From: an uncultured Lachnospiraceae bacterium
Lineage (GTDB): Bacteria > Bacillota > Clostridia > Lachnospirales > Lachnospiraceae
DNA: 36,510 bases
Reading direction: 5' to 3'
NCBI GenBank assembly: GCA_949457475.1
Contig: CASUON010000002.1
Span: 1-36,510, forward strand
Shown: positions 9,575 to 20,655 of the stretch, in pieces
How positions within the stretch are numbered: the first letter of the stretch is position 1
Layout of the letters: each line of letters starts with the position of its first letter
Notes under the pieces: generated by a model
Told to the model about the DNA's origin: nothing
Databases searched by the model: none
Seen by the model: only the letters and a program-made list of their open reading frames with translations
Position numbers and translations under genes: made by a program

Positions 9575-10450
9575 ATGCTGTTTGAAAAACTGAAGCAGGG
9601 ATTAAATTTTACGAATCATGAAAAGGAAGTTGCACGATATATCCTGGAGAATTCAGACAAGATTCCGGGGATGTCTTCTGCAGAGCTTGCCAAGGCCACG
9701 TTCACCAGCAAGGCAACTGTAGTGCGTCTTAGTCAGAAGCTGGGGCTTACAGGATATCAGGAGCTGCGTATAAAGCTTGTGGAAGAGATCAGTCAGAAAA
9801 ACAGGCTATCCAGGCTGCTTGAAGGGGAACCGATCAATCAGGAAAGTACTTATACGGATATTATAAATACGCTCCCGCTCATTTATGACAAAGCGGTGAC
9901 CAATACCCGGCTTACTCTGGATAAAAACAGAATGAACCGGATTAACTGTGTACTGCAGAGGGCTGAGTGCATTGATATTTATGGCGCCGGAATCAGTTAT
10001 ATCCTGGCGCAGGCGGCTTCATTTAAATTTGCCACACTTGGCATGGAAAGTTCGGCTTATGAAAGCATCAACGGGCATTATCTGGCGGCAAGGAGTAACA
10101 AGAAGACGATTGCGTTCCTGATTAGCTTTACCGGTGCGAACCGGACAATGATCCGTGCAGCTGAGTATTTGCGCAAGGCGACCAATAACTATGTGGTGGG
10201 TATTATAGGGCCGCACAATGAAGTCATTAGAAAATGGTGCCATGAAGCGGTTGAGATTCCTAACCGGGATTCACTGTTAAGCCTTGATGTCATCACTTCT
10301 TTTTCGGCAACTACATATGTACTGGATATATTTTTCTCACAGCTTTTGGCTTCCCATTATAATGAGCATGTGAAATCTTCCCTGAAAATGTTGCTGCACA
10401 ACGATTTGCTGTTAGATAAGGCAGGCTGTGAGGAAGACAAAAAAGAGTAG
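9575..10450 (+). CDS. MurR/RpiR-family transcriptional regulator (HTH + SIS)
   Basis: MSSAELAKATFTSKATVVRLSQKLGLTGYQELRIKL HTH_6 and SIS-like domain. Confidence 0.9.
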   Translation: MLFEKLKQGLNFTNHEKEVARYILENSDKIPGMSSAELAKATFTSKATVVRLSQKLGLTGYQELRIKLVEEISQKNRLSRLLEGEPINQESTYTDIINTLPLIYDKAVTNTRLTLDKNRMNRINCVLQRAECIDIYGAGISYILAQAASFKFATLGMESSAYESINGHYLAARSNKKTIAFLISFTGANRTMIRAAEYLRKATNNYVVGIIGPHNEVIRKWCHEAVEIPNRDSLLSLDVITSFSATTYVLDIFFSQLLASHYNEHVKSSLKMLLHNDLLLDKAGCEEDKKE

Positions 10451-10466
10451 GAAGATAAGAAATTGA

Positions 10467-10495
10467 ACCGCTGTTACAAAAACAGCGGTATTTTT
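10467..10495 (+). terminator. Rho-independent terminator after the RpiR-type gene
   Basis: ACCGCTGTT-acaaa-AACAGCGGT followed by ATTTTT. Confidence 0.8.
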
Positions 10496-10611
10496 CTGTC
10501 CTTTTTTGTAACGGCAGACCTATTGCCCTGTAACGTATTGAGAGAACATTTCCGCTATGTTAAAGTCGTAGCAGTAAATGAACTGCGATAAAAATAAAGG
10601 AGGTAAAGCAG

Positions 10612-12573
10612 ATGGGAAAGTATCAGACGCTGGCAGAAGAAATCGTGAAAAATGTTGGCGGAAAAGAAAATGTAACAGGATTGGTTCACTGTATTACAAG
10701 ACTTCGTTTTACATTAAAAGACGAAGGTATCGCGAAAGACCAGGTGCTAAAAGATATGGACGGGGTTGTTACTGTTATGAAAAGCGGCGGCCAGTACCAG
10801 GTGGTAATTGGAAATCATGTGCCGGAAGTATTTGAGGATGTCATACAGCTTCTTGACATAAAGGATGGGACAAAGGCTTCCGAAGAGAAGAAGTCTGGAA
10901 GGCTGCTTGACCGGGCCGTGGATATGGTATCCGGAATTTTTCAACCGATTTTAAGCATTATGGCGGCATGCGGCATGCTGAAAGGGTTAAATACACTGCT
11001 TGTGACACTTGAAATATACAGTGCGGACTGCGGCGGGTATTTGATCATTAATGCGGCTGGAGATGCACTATTTACCTTCTTACCGCTGTTTTTGGGATAT
11101 ACTGCGGCGAAGAAATTTGAATTAAAGCCGATGCTTGGACTTGCAGTTGGAGCAGCTATGTGTTATCCGGGAATACAGTCCAGTGCGTTATCGGCGGGGG
11201 CAGAACCACTGTACCAGATTTTGGAAGGAACAATGTTCCATTCTCCGGTATACATAGATTTTTTTGGAATACCGGTAATCTCTGTGGATTATACAGGTAC
11301 TGTAATACCCGTAATCCTTGCCGTATGGTTTGCGTCAAAATGTGAAAAACTGTTCAGCAAGTTTATACCAGATCTGGTGAAGTTCTTTTTTGTTCCTATG
11401 TTGACATTGCTTGTAACGATTCCGATATCCGTGTGTCTGCTTGGACCGGTTGCAACGTTTGGCTCTACTCTGATCTCTGAATTTACGTTGGCAATCCGGG
11501 GTGTCAGCCCGATGCTGGCAGGAGGAATTGTAGGGTTTACCTGGCAGATACTTGTAATTTTTGGTATGCATTGGGGATTTATCCCTGTTTATATCAATAA
11601 TGTGCAGACGCTGGGATACGATAATGTGATGATGCCGTTTTTTGCCTGTACATTTGCGACATCAGCTGTGGTTCTTGCAATCTTTTTCAAAACAAAAGAT
11701 AGAAAATTAAAAGAAATGGCTATCCCTAATTTTATATCCGGTATTTTTGGTGTAACGGAACCTGCAATATACGGTATTTTGCTGCCGCTGAAAAAACCAT
11801 TTATTATCAGCTGTATTGCAGGCGGTATTGGGGGCGCATTTTACGGATACTGTAATTTTCGAAAATTCATTTTAGGGGGAATGGGGATTTTTGAATTGCC
11901 CAATATGATGAATCCGGATGGAAGTATGGGGAATATTCTGGTGGCTTTTGCAGGAATTGCAATCTCCATGGCCGTTGGTTTCATTCTGACTATGCTTTTC
12001 TATCAAGATGAGAAAGCAGCGGGAACGGGCAGGCTGACTGGAGAAGCCGGCGCTTCAGGCGGCTTAAGTAACGTAGGTTCAAATGAGGAGACGCCAAAGC
12101 ACGCAGCAGGGCGGATTAAAATTTACAGCCCGCTAAAAGGCAAAACGATAAAACTGGAAGAAGTAGAAGATGAAGCATTTTCTTCTGGCTTACTTGGACA
12201 GGGCATTGCTATACTGCCGGAAGAGGGCGTATTGTATGCGCCTGCGGACGGAACGATTTCCACGTTTTTTCCAACCGGCCATGCGGTCGGCATGATGACA
12301 GACGATGGGGCTGAACTGCTAATGCATGTGGGGATGGATACCGTACAGTTGAATGGAAAAGGATTTCAGGCTTATGCAGCTGGCGGCGATTATGTGAAAA
12401 AGGGACAAAAACTATTGGAATTTGACATGTCGCTGATTCGGGATGCCGGGTATTCATTGGTTACTCCTGTGCTGGTAACAAACCCCGATGATACCGGAAC
12501 TGTAAATCCGATAGAGGGCGCTAGGCACATATTGCCGGGAGACGAACTAATCGTAACAGGAAAAAAGGATTAA
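10612..12573 (+). CDS. PTS beta-glucoside transporter, EIIBCA
   Basis: EIIB active site (VHCITRLRFTLKDEG), multi-TM EIIC, C-terminal EIIA (GLLGQGIAILPEEG, ELLMHVGMDTVQLNGKGF). Confidence 0.93.
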   Translation: MGKYQTLAEEIVKNVGGKENVTGLVHCITRLRFTLKDEGIAKDQVLKDMDGVVTVMKSGGQYQVVIGNHVPEVFEDVIQLLDIKDGTKASEEKKSGRLLDRAVDMVSGIFQPILSIMAACGMLKGLNTLLVTLEIYSADCGGYLIINAAGDALFTFLPLFLGYTAAKKFELKPMLGLAVGAAMCYPGIQSSALSAGAEPLYQILEGTMFHSPVYIDFFGIPVISVDYTGTVIPVILAVWFASKCEKLFSKFIPDLVKFFFVPMLTLLVTIPISVCLLGPVATFGSTLISEFTLAIRGVSPMLAGGIVGFTWQILVIFGMHWGFIPVYINNVQTLGYDNVMMPFFACTFATSAVVLAIFFKTKDRKLKEMAIPNFISGIFGVTEPAIYGILLPLKKPFIISCIAGGIGGAFYGYCNFRKFILGGMGIFELPNMMNPDGSMGNILVAFAGIAISMAVGFILTMLFYQDEKAAGTGRLTGEAGASGGLSNVGSNEETPKHAAGRIKIYSPLKGKTIKLEEVEDEAFSSGLLGQGIAILPEEGVLYAPADGTISTFFPTGHAVGMMTDDGAELLMHVGMDTVQLNGKGFQAYAAGGDYVKKGQKLLEFDMSLIRDAGYSLVTPVLVTNPDDTGTVNPIEGARHILPGDELIVTGKKD

Positions 12574-14040
<1,467 letters not shown>

Positions 14041-14302
14041 GAAAGGGAACGGCTGGAATACGCTGTTCTGGTGCAACCACGGCCAGCCCCGCATTGTAAG
14101 CAATCAGCAAATCCGATATGTTTTGTTTGTTAAAAAGATACACAAACAAAAATCGTCTTATGAGGGACTGGTACAGAGATCTCTGTCAATTGCAGCAAAT
14201 ACAGTAATATGGTAAACTAAGAACAGTATGGCGCAGACTACTTTTTGATTGACAGCACTTATCCAATGGATGCATTGATACAGATGTTTTAGCTTGTCCA
14301 TG

Positions 14303-14335
14303 CGTTTTGCCGGTTCAAGGCGATTCGGCAAAACG
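14303..14335. terminator. Hairpin between convergent genes
   Basis: CGTTTTGCCG-(13-nt loop)-CGGCAAAACG perfect 10-bp stem. Confidence 0.45.
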
Positions 14336-14359
14336 AGGGAAAAGCTGCGCGCAAAAAGA

Positions 14360-14917
14360 TTACTTTTCAGTGCTTTTATAGGGATACATTTTAAAAACAG
14401 ACCAGCATTCGTTTATTTTATCGTAATAGTCATATTCATCAAGCATCTGAAATGCATTTTCATCAGAACAGTAGGCATATCCTGTTACGTTGCCGGTAGT
14501 CCCTGTTGTAAAAAGAATAGCTACGCTATTATCCTTTTTTTTGCAGAGGATATCCGAGTCACTTAGAATATAGGAATTTATATCCATACATTCCCCTTCC
14601 GTATTATGAGTGAGTGAAGGAAGTGTTTCTTTTATAGCCTGTTCATACCGGCTTTCAAGAATGCGGAAACGTATTTTTTCAGTCTGGTAATAGAGTTCAA
14701 GCGCGGGATTCATGGCGGTGTCGAGTAAAAATGCAATGCATAAGTCAATAAATACCATCCCGGCTTTTTTCATAAATATATCCGCAATGCTTAAGATAAA
14801 GAAAAAGATGCTGATAAAAAAGCGTCCGTAAGTAAATGAAAAAAGATATAAAACGATGAAAAAAATTTTGATGATAGTCATAATAAGAGTGCTGTGGCGC
14901 ATGAATTTCTTTTTCAT
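14360..14917 (-). CDS. Hypothetical membrane protein
   Basis: 185-aa ORF with N-terminal hydrophobic segments; follows the HK gene on the same strand. Confidence 0.6.
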   Translation of the reverse strand: MKKKFMRHSTLIMTIIKIFFIVLYLFSFTYGRFFISIFFFILSIADIFMKKAGMVFIDLCIAFLLDTAMNPALELYYQTEKIRFRILESRYEQAIKETLPSLTHNTEGECMDINSYILSDSDILCKKKDNSVAILFTTGTTGNVTGYAYCSDENAFQMLDEYDYYDKINECWSVFKMYPYKSTEK

Positions 14918-14935
14918 TTCAAAGTACCAGTCAGA

Positions 14936-15064
14936 TTACATATCGCGTATATAAAATATAACCTTCGCAAAAAAGAAAATCAAGAATCTGTCCGCTATCG
15001 GTCTTTTTTCTGCCGTAAACGGCTTATGTATCGACTGGTTTTGTTTTTCCAGTGACTTGCCCAT
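14936..15064 (-). CDS. Possible 42-aa small peptide between HK and membrane protein
   Basis: MGKSLEKQNQSIHKPFTAEKRPIADRFLIFFFAKVIFYIRDM; fits between flanking genes without overlap; RBS is weak. Confidence 0.25.
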   Translation of the reverse strand: MGKSLEKQNQSIHKPFTAEKRPIADRFLIFFFAKVIFYIRDM

Positions 15065-15077
15065 GCTGCTGTTTTAA

Positions 15078-16487
15078 TTAGATATCATTTTCAAGGAAGA
15101 TATGCTGGCGGTTTTTTACTGCGGCAGGTTTTACATTTTCTGAAAAACCGACAAGGCCTATGGTCAGTTTGAAGCAGCCGTCTTCTGTACGGAAGTTCAT
15201 GCGCCCGCCGTAATGATCCAGTACTTTTTTTACACTGTACATTCCGTATCCATGGTTCTGTTTATCTGTTTTTTCGGTTTCTGGAATTCCATTCTTCTGG
15301 TTTATTTCTATTTTGGCAGGGTTATTTAATACGATAACCGCCATGCGTTTTTGCCTTTTGCATGAAAAATACAGCCAGCGGCTGGACGGTGCGTCCTGCC
15401 TTAAATTTGATTCTATTGCATTATCCAGGATATTCGAAAACAGCGCACAGACATCGGCCGGCTGCAGGATTAAGCCGGACATGTCATCACATTCAAGCTC
15501 GACGCGGATACTGCCTTTGTGCGCATCCTGCAGCTTTCTGTTTAGGATCAGGTCTAAGATAGGGTGGTTTGTCCAGACGCGGCTTTGGCCGCGTGCCAGC
15601 TCTCCATAGATTTGCTGCACATAATCCAGTGCAGCGTGGTTTTGGCCATCTATAATCAAATCATGCAGTGCGGACATGTGGTTTTTCATATCATGCATCA
15701 GTGCGGCTTTTTCTTTCTGTGCTTTTAAAAGGGACTGGTAATTATCTTCAAGCATCTGGAATCTTACATGCAGCAGTTGATCCCTTGCCCGTTCTTTTTG
15801 CAGTGTCCGCAGCGCGAAAATCACGGCTGCAGCAAAAAAGAATGCCATCCAGCTTATGACCAGCCGTTCCGCTATCAGACTTTTATAGACCCTTTGAAAG
15901 TAAATGACGCATAAGGCAAGGGGCAGCATGGCTGGGAGAGACAGATTTTCCAGGCGTTTTTTATATACGTTCTGCAAAGAGGTGCTGCAGGATAGGTTTT
16001 TGCGGGTCATTTTTAGGCCCCATAAAAGAAATGCGGCAAAAATCAGAAGATACGATCCGCGGCATGCATTTTTGGCGGTCAGTATGTCAGCACTTACGCC
16101 GAAGCTTTCGATAAAGATGCTGCACAGCGACATCAAAAACAGGTCAAAGAGAGACAGCGCCGCCCAAAGGCTGAATGCACTGCAAAAAGCTGTTTTTCTG
16201 GAGTCGGGACGCAGGAAGGCCGACAGTATGCCGGCCAAGAAGGCATTCGCAATAAACGCTGCATGTGAAAAAAGATCCAGCTTAAAATAAACGCTGCAAA
16301 GACTCCCCAGGAGCGCAGGGATAAACGCGGCCGATACTACTGGTGCAGGGCGTTCCTTTTCTTTCCTGCACGGCGGGAATGCACAGGCGAGCCGAAGCGT
16401 AGCGCAGGCTTTCACAAAAGTATTGATAAATTCACTTCCATAATAAAAAAAGTCCATCATAAAAAAGTCCATCATAAACGCTCCCAA
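15078..16487 (-). CDS. Sensor histidine kinase with GHKL ATPase domain (AgrC-like)
   Basis: Multi-TM N-terminus, LMHDMKNHMSALHDLI, LFSNILDNAIESN, HGYGMYSVKKVLDHYGG. Confidence 0.85.
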   Translation of the reverse strand: MGAFMMDFFMMDFFYYGSEFINTFVKACATLRLACAFPPCRKEKERPAPVVSAAFIPALLGSLCSVYFKLDLFSHAAFIANAFLAGILSAFLRPDSRKTAFCSAFSLWAALSLFDLFLMSLCSIFIESFGVSADILTAKNACRGSYLLIFAAFLLWGLKMTRKNLSCSTSLQNVYKKRLENLSLPAMLPLALCVIYFQRVYKSLIAERLVISWMAFFFAAAVIFALRTLQKERARDQLLHVRFQMLEDNYQSLLKAQKEKAALMHDMKNHMSALHDLIIDGQNHAALDYVQQIYGELARGQSRVWTNHPILDLILNRKLQDAHKGSIRVELECDDMSGLILQPADVCALFSNILDNAIESNLRQDAPSSRWLYFSCKRQKRMAVIVLNNPAKIEINQKNGIPETEKTDKQNHGYGMYSVKKVLDHYGGRMNFRTEDGCFKLTIGLVGFSENVKPAAVKNRQHIFLENDI

Positions 16488-17200
16488 AATGTCAGCATTT
16501 TTGCTTCAAAATCTTTTTTCATCCGGCGGCTGCAGTGTAGTACGGCCCCTGAGTCCAGTTTTACTTCATCTTTATGAAATTCCGCAATGCGCGTAAGATT
16601 TACAATCTGCCCGCTGTTGATATAGGCAAATTCTGTTTCGGGAAGTTCCGAAAAAACAGTTTTCAGCGGCTTTCGTTCCACGTACTGGGCGCCGCTGCAA
16701 TAAAAGACGGCATCTTTGCCGTTTCTTTCTATGTAGAATATATCGTCAAGGCAGACTTTTTCATATGCAGAGCTATTTCCAACAAGGAAGCTTTTTGTCT
16801 GGCGTTTTCTTGATTCTTCCATACAGATTTTATGCAGCACCTTATGCAGCTTCTTGTCATGCTCTTCTTTTAGTATATAGTAAAAAGCACCTATTTTTAT
16901 GCTTTGAAGCGCGTATCGTTCATAAGAAGTAATGAATACGATATAGGACTGCGCGGAAAGACGCATAATAGCTTCAGCCAGCTTCAGCCCGTTTATTCCG
17001 GGCATTTCGATATCCAGAAAATAGATATCATACCGCAAGCCCTGCCTCAGGCAGTCTGCAAGGTCTGTTCCGCTTTTATAAATTTTTACCGCCGGTTTAT
17101 CCGTGTCCCAAAACTCCTGGATGGTCCGGCAGATTTTCCGGGCAAACAGCACATCGTCATCTGCAACGGCTATTTTAAAACGGCTGTTTTCTTGATTCAT
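16472..17200 (-). CDS. LytTR-family response regulator
   Basis: Receiver domain (IAVADDDVLFARKI, YFLDIEMPGINGLKLAE) + LytTR domain (DDIFYIERNGKDAVFY, FAYINSGQIVNLTRI). Confidence 0.9.
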   Translation of the reverse strand: MNQENSRFKIAVADDDVLFARKICRTIQEFWDTDKPAVKIYKSGTDLADCLRQGLRYDIYFLDIEMPGINGLKLAEAIMRLSAQSYIVFITSYERYALQSIKIGAFYYILKEEHDKKLHKVLHKICMEESRKRQTKSFLVGNSSAYEKVCLDDIFYIERNGKDAVFYCSGAQYVERKPLKTVFSELPETEFAYINSGQIVNLTRIAEFHKDEVKLDSGAVLHCSRRMKKDFEAKMLTFWERL

Positions 17201-17375
17201 TTTCGTTCCTCCAGATTTTGTATAGTAAAATGCATGCCGTAAGGCAGCTTATTGTATCTTGCGTTTGATGGCCGGCTTATAAATAACCACAATTTCTGGA
17301 ATGGCAGAGAAGCCGGTTGTTTATAAAAATATCATAAGGATACCGGCATTTCAATCCCTGCACTCACTATTTCGC

Positions 17376-17467
17376 GGAGAATCTATCCCAAATTTAGTCT
17401 ACATAGACCGATAGGGTCTGCCCCAACGTAGCGAGGGCATGCATCCTAAATTTGGGATAGATTCTCC
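17376..17467. repeat. Palindromic repeat (family 1 relative) with perfect 20-bp terminal inverted repeats
   Basis: GGAGAATCTATCCCAAATTT ... AAATTTGGGATAGATTCTCC; core resembles the 3571-3640 element. Confidence 0.85.
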
Positions 17468-17647
17468 ATAGCATGCCCCGTAGGGTACAAAATTAAGCTT
17501 GCGACAAAACTTTCCTGCCAGGTTTCGTGCCAGCAGGATGTGTCGTTTTGGACTGCAGCCGCCTGTTCCTTGGCATGTGTTATATATGATATTGTATATT
17601 ATTAGAATTATTATAGTAATAAAATGGGGATTGTAAAATAGTATGTG

Positions 17648-18568
17648 TTAAATATGAAATTCCTTTCTGGGATGTTTTGTTGTCAGAATATCCCTTTGTT
17701 TGGACATTGTGACATGAGTATAAATTTCTGTAATATTAATCGAGCTGTGCCCGAGCATTTCTTGAATATAGCGGATATCCACATCTGCTTCTAGCAGGCA
17801 GGTTGCGAAAGTGTGGCGGAACATATGCGGCGTAATGTGCAGTTCTATGGCAGCAAGGGACGTGTATTTACGGATCATCCTACGGATGGACTGGTCGGAA
17901 AGCGCCCTGCCGGACTGGTTTGCAAAAAAATGGCTACAGCTCTGCATTTCGGCCAGATAAGTGGTCCTATATTTTTCTAAAGCATGCAAAACATCGTCAT
18001 TTCCAATCTGGATTTTTCTTTCCTTGGAACCTTTCCCATAAATTAAGATACTTCTGTCATGTAAATTTACATCATTGATTTTTAAGGAACATAACTCCGA
18101 AATTCGCATCCCAGTTGCAAAGAGTAGTTCAATTACTGCGATATCCCTGAGCGCGTTTTTCTTCTGAAAGGCTGTTTTGGCCTCCGTATGATATGTATAG
18201 ATTGCAGTTAAAAACTGCTCTACGGTATAGAGGGGGATTGTTTTGGGCAATATGGCTGGATCGCGGAATTTAACTTGTATTTTACTAAAGAGATTCCGGT
18301 CTATGGCGTCTTTGTATTCAAGGTAGTGGAAAAACGCTTTTACGGAGGCGATCTTTCTTTTGACTGTCTTTGGCTTGTATTTTTGATGTAGCGTTGCGAT
18401 AAAATCTTCCAATGTACCTGTCGTAATATTGGTTATGCTATTAGTGGATATGATGGAACAGAATTGTTTCAGGTCGATGCTGTAAGCTTTTTGTGTTTTT
18501 TTGTCCAGCCTTTTTTGGGATTTGCAGTATTCCAGATAGTTATTTATGTGTGTATGTAGGTTGTCCAT
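17648..18568 (-). CDS. Tyrosine recombinase (XerC/XerD/phage integrase family), probably a DNA invertase
   Basis: N-terminal SAM-like domain; catalytic R (ATGMRISELCSLKINDV), HxxR (ITPHMFRHTFATCLLEA), LGHSSINITEIYTHV tyrosine; RBS aaggagg. Confidence 0.93.
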   Translation of the reverse strand: MDNLHTHINNYLEYCKSQKRLDKKTQKAYSIDLKQFCSIISTNSITNITTGTLEDFIATLHQKYKPKTVKRKIASVKAFFHYLEYKDAIDRNLFSKIQVKFRDPAILPKTIPLYTVEQFLTAIYTYHTEAKTAFQKKNALRDIAVIELLFATGMRISELCSLKINDVNLHDRSILIYGKGSKERKIQIGNDDVLHALEKYRTTYLAEMQSCSHFFANQSGRALSDQSIRRMIRKYTSLAAIELHITPHMFRHTFATCLLEADVDIRYIQEMLGHSSINITEIYTHVTMSKQRDILTTKHPRKEFHI

Positions 18569-18779
18569 ATAGTTGTCCTCCTTAGCTGTGTTGTTTTAAA
18601 ATATATCGTATAGGGGAGTTAAAAAGCGTATATGTGGCGGATTGTGATTTCTGTCGGTTGGACAAGTAGTAATTATTATTATCGAGTGGGTACTGAAAAA
18701 GCGTATGCATATTTGGCATGTTGATGGGGCGCTGTTGGAGGTTGAATGAAAAAATTGATATTACAAGATAAAAAAAGTG

Positions 18780-18807
18780 TTGAATGTAGTTGGATTTATG
18801 ATATAAT
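18780..18807 (+). promoter_or_regulatory. Candidate sigma70-type promoter just outside the left inverted repeat, reading into the cassette
   Basis: TTGAAT - 16 bp - TATAAT; about 32 bp before the 50-bp inverted repeat. Confidence 0.65.
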
Positions 18808-18839
18808 ATACTAGAAATATCGAAAAAATAGTATAAATA

Positions 18840-18889
18840 TTAAAAGTGAAGGATAATACTGGATTATCCGTTAATAGTATTATTGGACA
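18840..18889 (+). repeat. Left copy of a perfect 50-bp inverted repeat bounding the proposed invertible segment
   Basis: ttaaaagtgaaggataatactggattatccgttaatagtattattggaca; exact reverse complement at 24559-24608. Confidence 0.98.
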
Positions 18890-18945
18890 GATTTAACATG
18901 ATTATTTATTTCAATCCATAATTAAAAATAAGTCAGGTGAATAGA

Positions 18946-20052
18946 ATGAATAAATTATTGTCAAAAGCGAATATTTTAATTCGGCAAAACCGGCCATTAG
19001 ACAATCCTGATGAAATAATAACTGTATTTCGCAGAAATAATTTTCTCCAGCTTACATTCCACTCAAATGGGTGCAGGTATAGTGCAGCGGGTTCCTGTAC
19101 TATGTGCAATTATGGTATCGGGAAAATTGCAAAATTACAAGATATTTTATCAGAATTAGAGACAATTTGCCAATCAAAAGATTTTAAAGAATGTGATATG
19201 ATACTCCTCGGTGCATCCGGAAGCTTTTTGGATGATCAGGAAATTCCAGCTGATTATCAGCATAAAATAATGGAACGAATTGCCAAAAGCCATATGCAGG
19301 AGATACACATTGAGACTCATTATAAAAGTATTACGAATCAAAAATTGCATAATATACGTAAAATTTTTCAAAATCAAACAATTACTATAGAAATGGGTCT
19401 CGAAACAGTTACGGAAGAGTTTCAGGAAAATATACTAAATAAAAAAATTCCGTTAAGCGAGTTGAATTCAGTAATAAAGCAAATACATACTGAAAAAATG
19501 CTGACAGCTCTTAATGTACTTGTAGGAATTCCGTTTTTATCAGAAAAGGAACAGCTTGCAGAAGCTTTAAAAACTTTACGCTGGGCATTGAACAACAACG
19601 CTGATTATGTAGTGCTTTTTCCTATAAACATACAGCCATATTCTCTTTTTGAATGGTGGCATAAAAATAATTATATCACTGAACCATCTCTATGGATGCT
19701 TGTTTATTTATTATCAGAATTATCTGATGATGAAATGAGGCACGTCTGTTTTGCGTGGTACGGAAACAGATGTATTACATACTCAAATGAAAGAAAAACA
19801 CAGACTCCACAGGCCTGTTCCGTATGTCGGCCGCAATTAATTAAATTTTTTCAAAAATTTTCGAGTGATTTTAATATAGAAACCCGAAAAACATATCTGA
19901 AACAATTTCTTCAAACAAACTTTGAATGCGATTGTTTCGATAAGTTAAAAAATAAAATTAAAAAAGATACAGACAATTTCCCGGATTTGAAAAGGGGAAA
20001 TTTGGCAGTTAAAGAATGGATGGATAAATATGCAATTGATGGATGCAATTAA
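18946..20052 (+). CDS. Radical SAM protein (Elp3/archaeosine-synthase RaSEA-like architecture)
   Basis: CRYSAAGSCTMCNYG (Cx7Cx2C), ILLGASGSFLDD, IEMGLETV; C-terminal extra cysteines (CSVC, CDC). ATG at 18946 with aggtg SD. Confidence 0.8.
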   Translation: MNKLLSKANILIRQNRPLDNPDEIITVFRRNNFLQLTFHSNGCRYSAAGSCTMCNYGIGKIAKLQDILSELETICQSKDFKECDMILLGASGSFLDDQEIPADYQHKIMERIAKSHMQEIHIETHYKSITNQKLHNIRKIFQNQTITIEMGLETVTEEFQENILNKKIPLSELNSVIKQIHTEKMLTALNVLVGIPFLSEKEQLAEALKTLRWALNNNADYVVLFPINIQPYSLFEWWHKNNYITEPSLWMLVYLLSELSDDEMRHVCFAWYGNRCITYSNERKTQTPQACSVCRPQLIKFFQKFSSDFNIETRKTYLKQFLQTNFECDCFDKLKNKIKKDTDNFPDLKRGNLAVKEWMDKYAIDGCN

Positions 20053-20650
20053 CAATCGAAAAAGCATTCGAAAATTTAAAAAGATAAAAATAGATACACA
20101 AGAGATAAAACAAATTATCAATGCCGCGATACTTGCTCCTTCTGCAAAGAACCGACAGCCATGGCATTTTTATGTCATTCAGGATAAAGAATTGGATATT
20201 CTTTTGGAAAAAGTAGCTGAAGGAATTGAGAATTTATCAGAAGAATATAAAAAAGCAGGCATTTCCAGACCGGATATAGACGCAGCTTACCATACGCTAG
20301 AGAGTATGCATCAGGCATCTGCCATTATAATTATTACATGTAAAAAGAAATATAAAGAAAGTTTTTCAGATGGTGTTAATTGGTATTTAAATGCTCTTGA
20401 TATTGAAACAACAGATATTTTATCAATTGGTGCAGCCATTGAACATATGCTGTTAAAGGCGACTGAAATGGGATATGGAACACTTTGGGTCTGTGATATT
20501 TTTTATGCTTATCCGCAAGTAGTAAAATATTTGCGAACAGATGATGCGGTTGTATCAGCAGTTTGTATCGGATGCTCGGATGAATTTCCATCTGTCCGTT
20601 CACGTCTGTCTATGAATGAAGTAACTACTTTTTATCAAAGCAAGGAGTAA
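20030..20650 (+). CDS. Nitroreductase-family protein
   Basis: MDAINNRKSIRKFKK ... AAILAPSAKNRQPWHFYVIQD ... LSIGAAIEHMLLKATEMGYGTLWVCDI; overlaps the radical SAM stop by 23 bp. Confidence 0.9.
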   Translation: MQLMDAINNRKSIRKFKKIKIDTQEIKQIINAAILAPSAKNRQPWHFYVIQDKELDILLEKVAEGIENLSEEYKKAGISRPDIDAAYHTLESMHQASAIIIITCKKKYKESFSDGVNWYLNALDIETTDILSIGAAIEHMLLKATEMGYGTLWVCDIFYAYPQVVKYLRTDDAVVSAVCIGCSDEFPSVRSRLSMNEVTTFYQSKE

Positions 20651-20655
20651 AATAC

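Noticed and set aside
10496-10611. BglG/LicT-type ribonucleic antiterminator before the PTS gene
   Set aside because: The hairpin at 10467-10495 looks like a plain terminator; no RAT-like sequence and the adjacent regulator is RpiR-type, not an antiterminator.
14936-15064. AgrD-type autoinducer precursor
   Set aside because: No cysteine/serine lactone motif and no AgrB protease nearby; reported only as a low-confidence small ORF.
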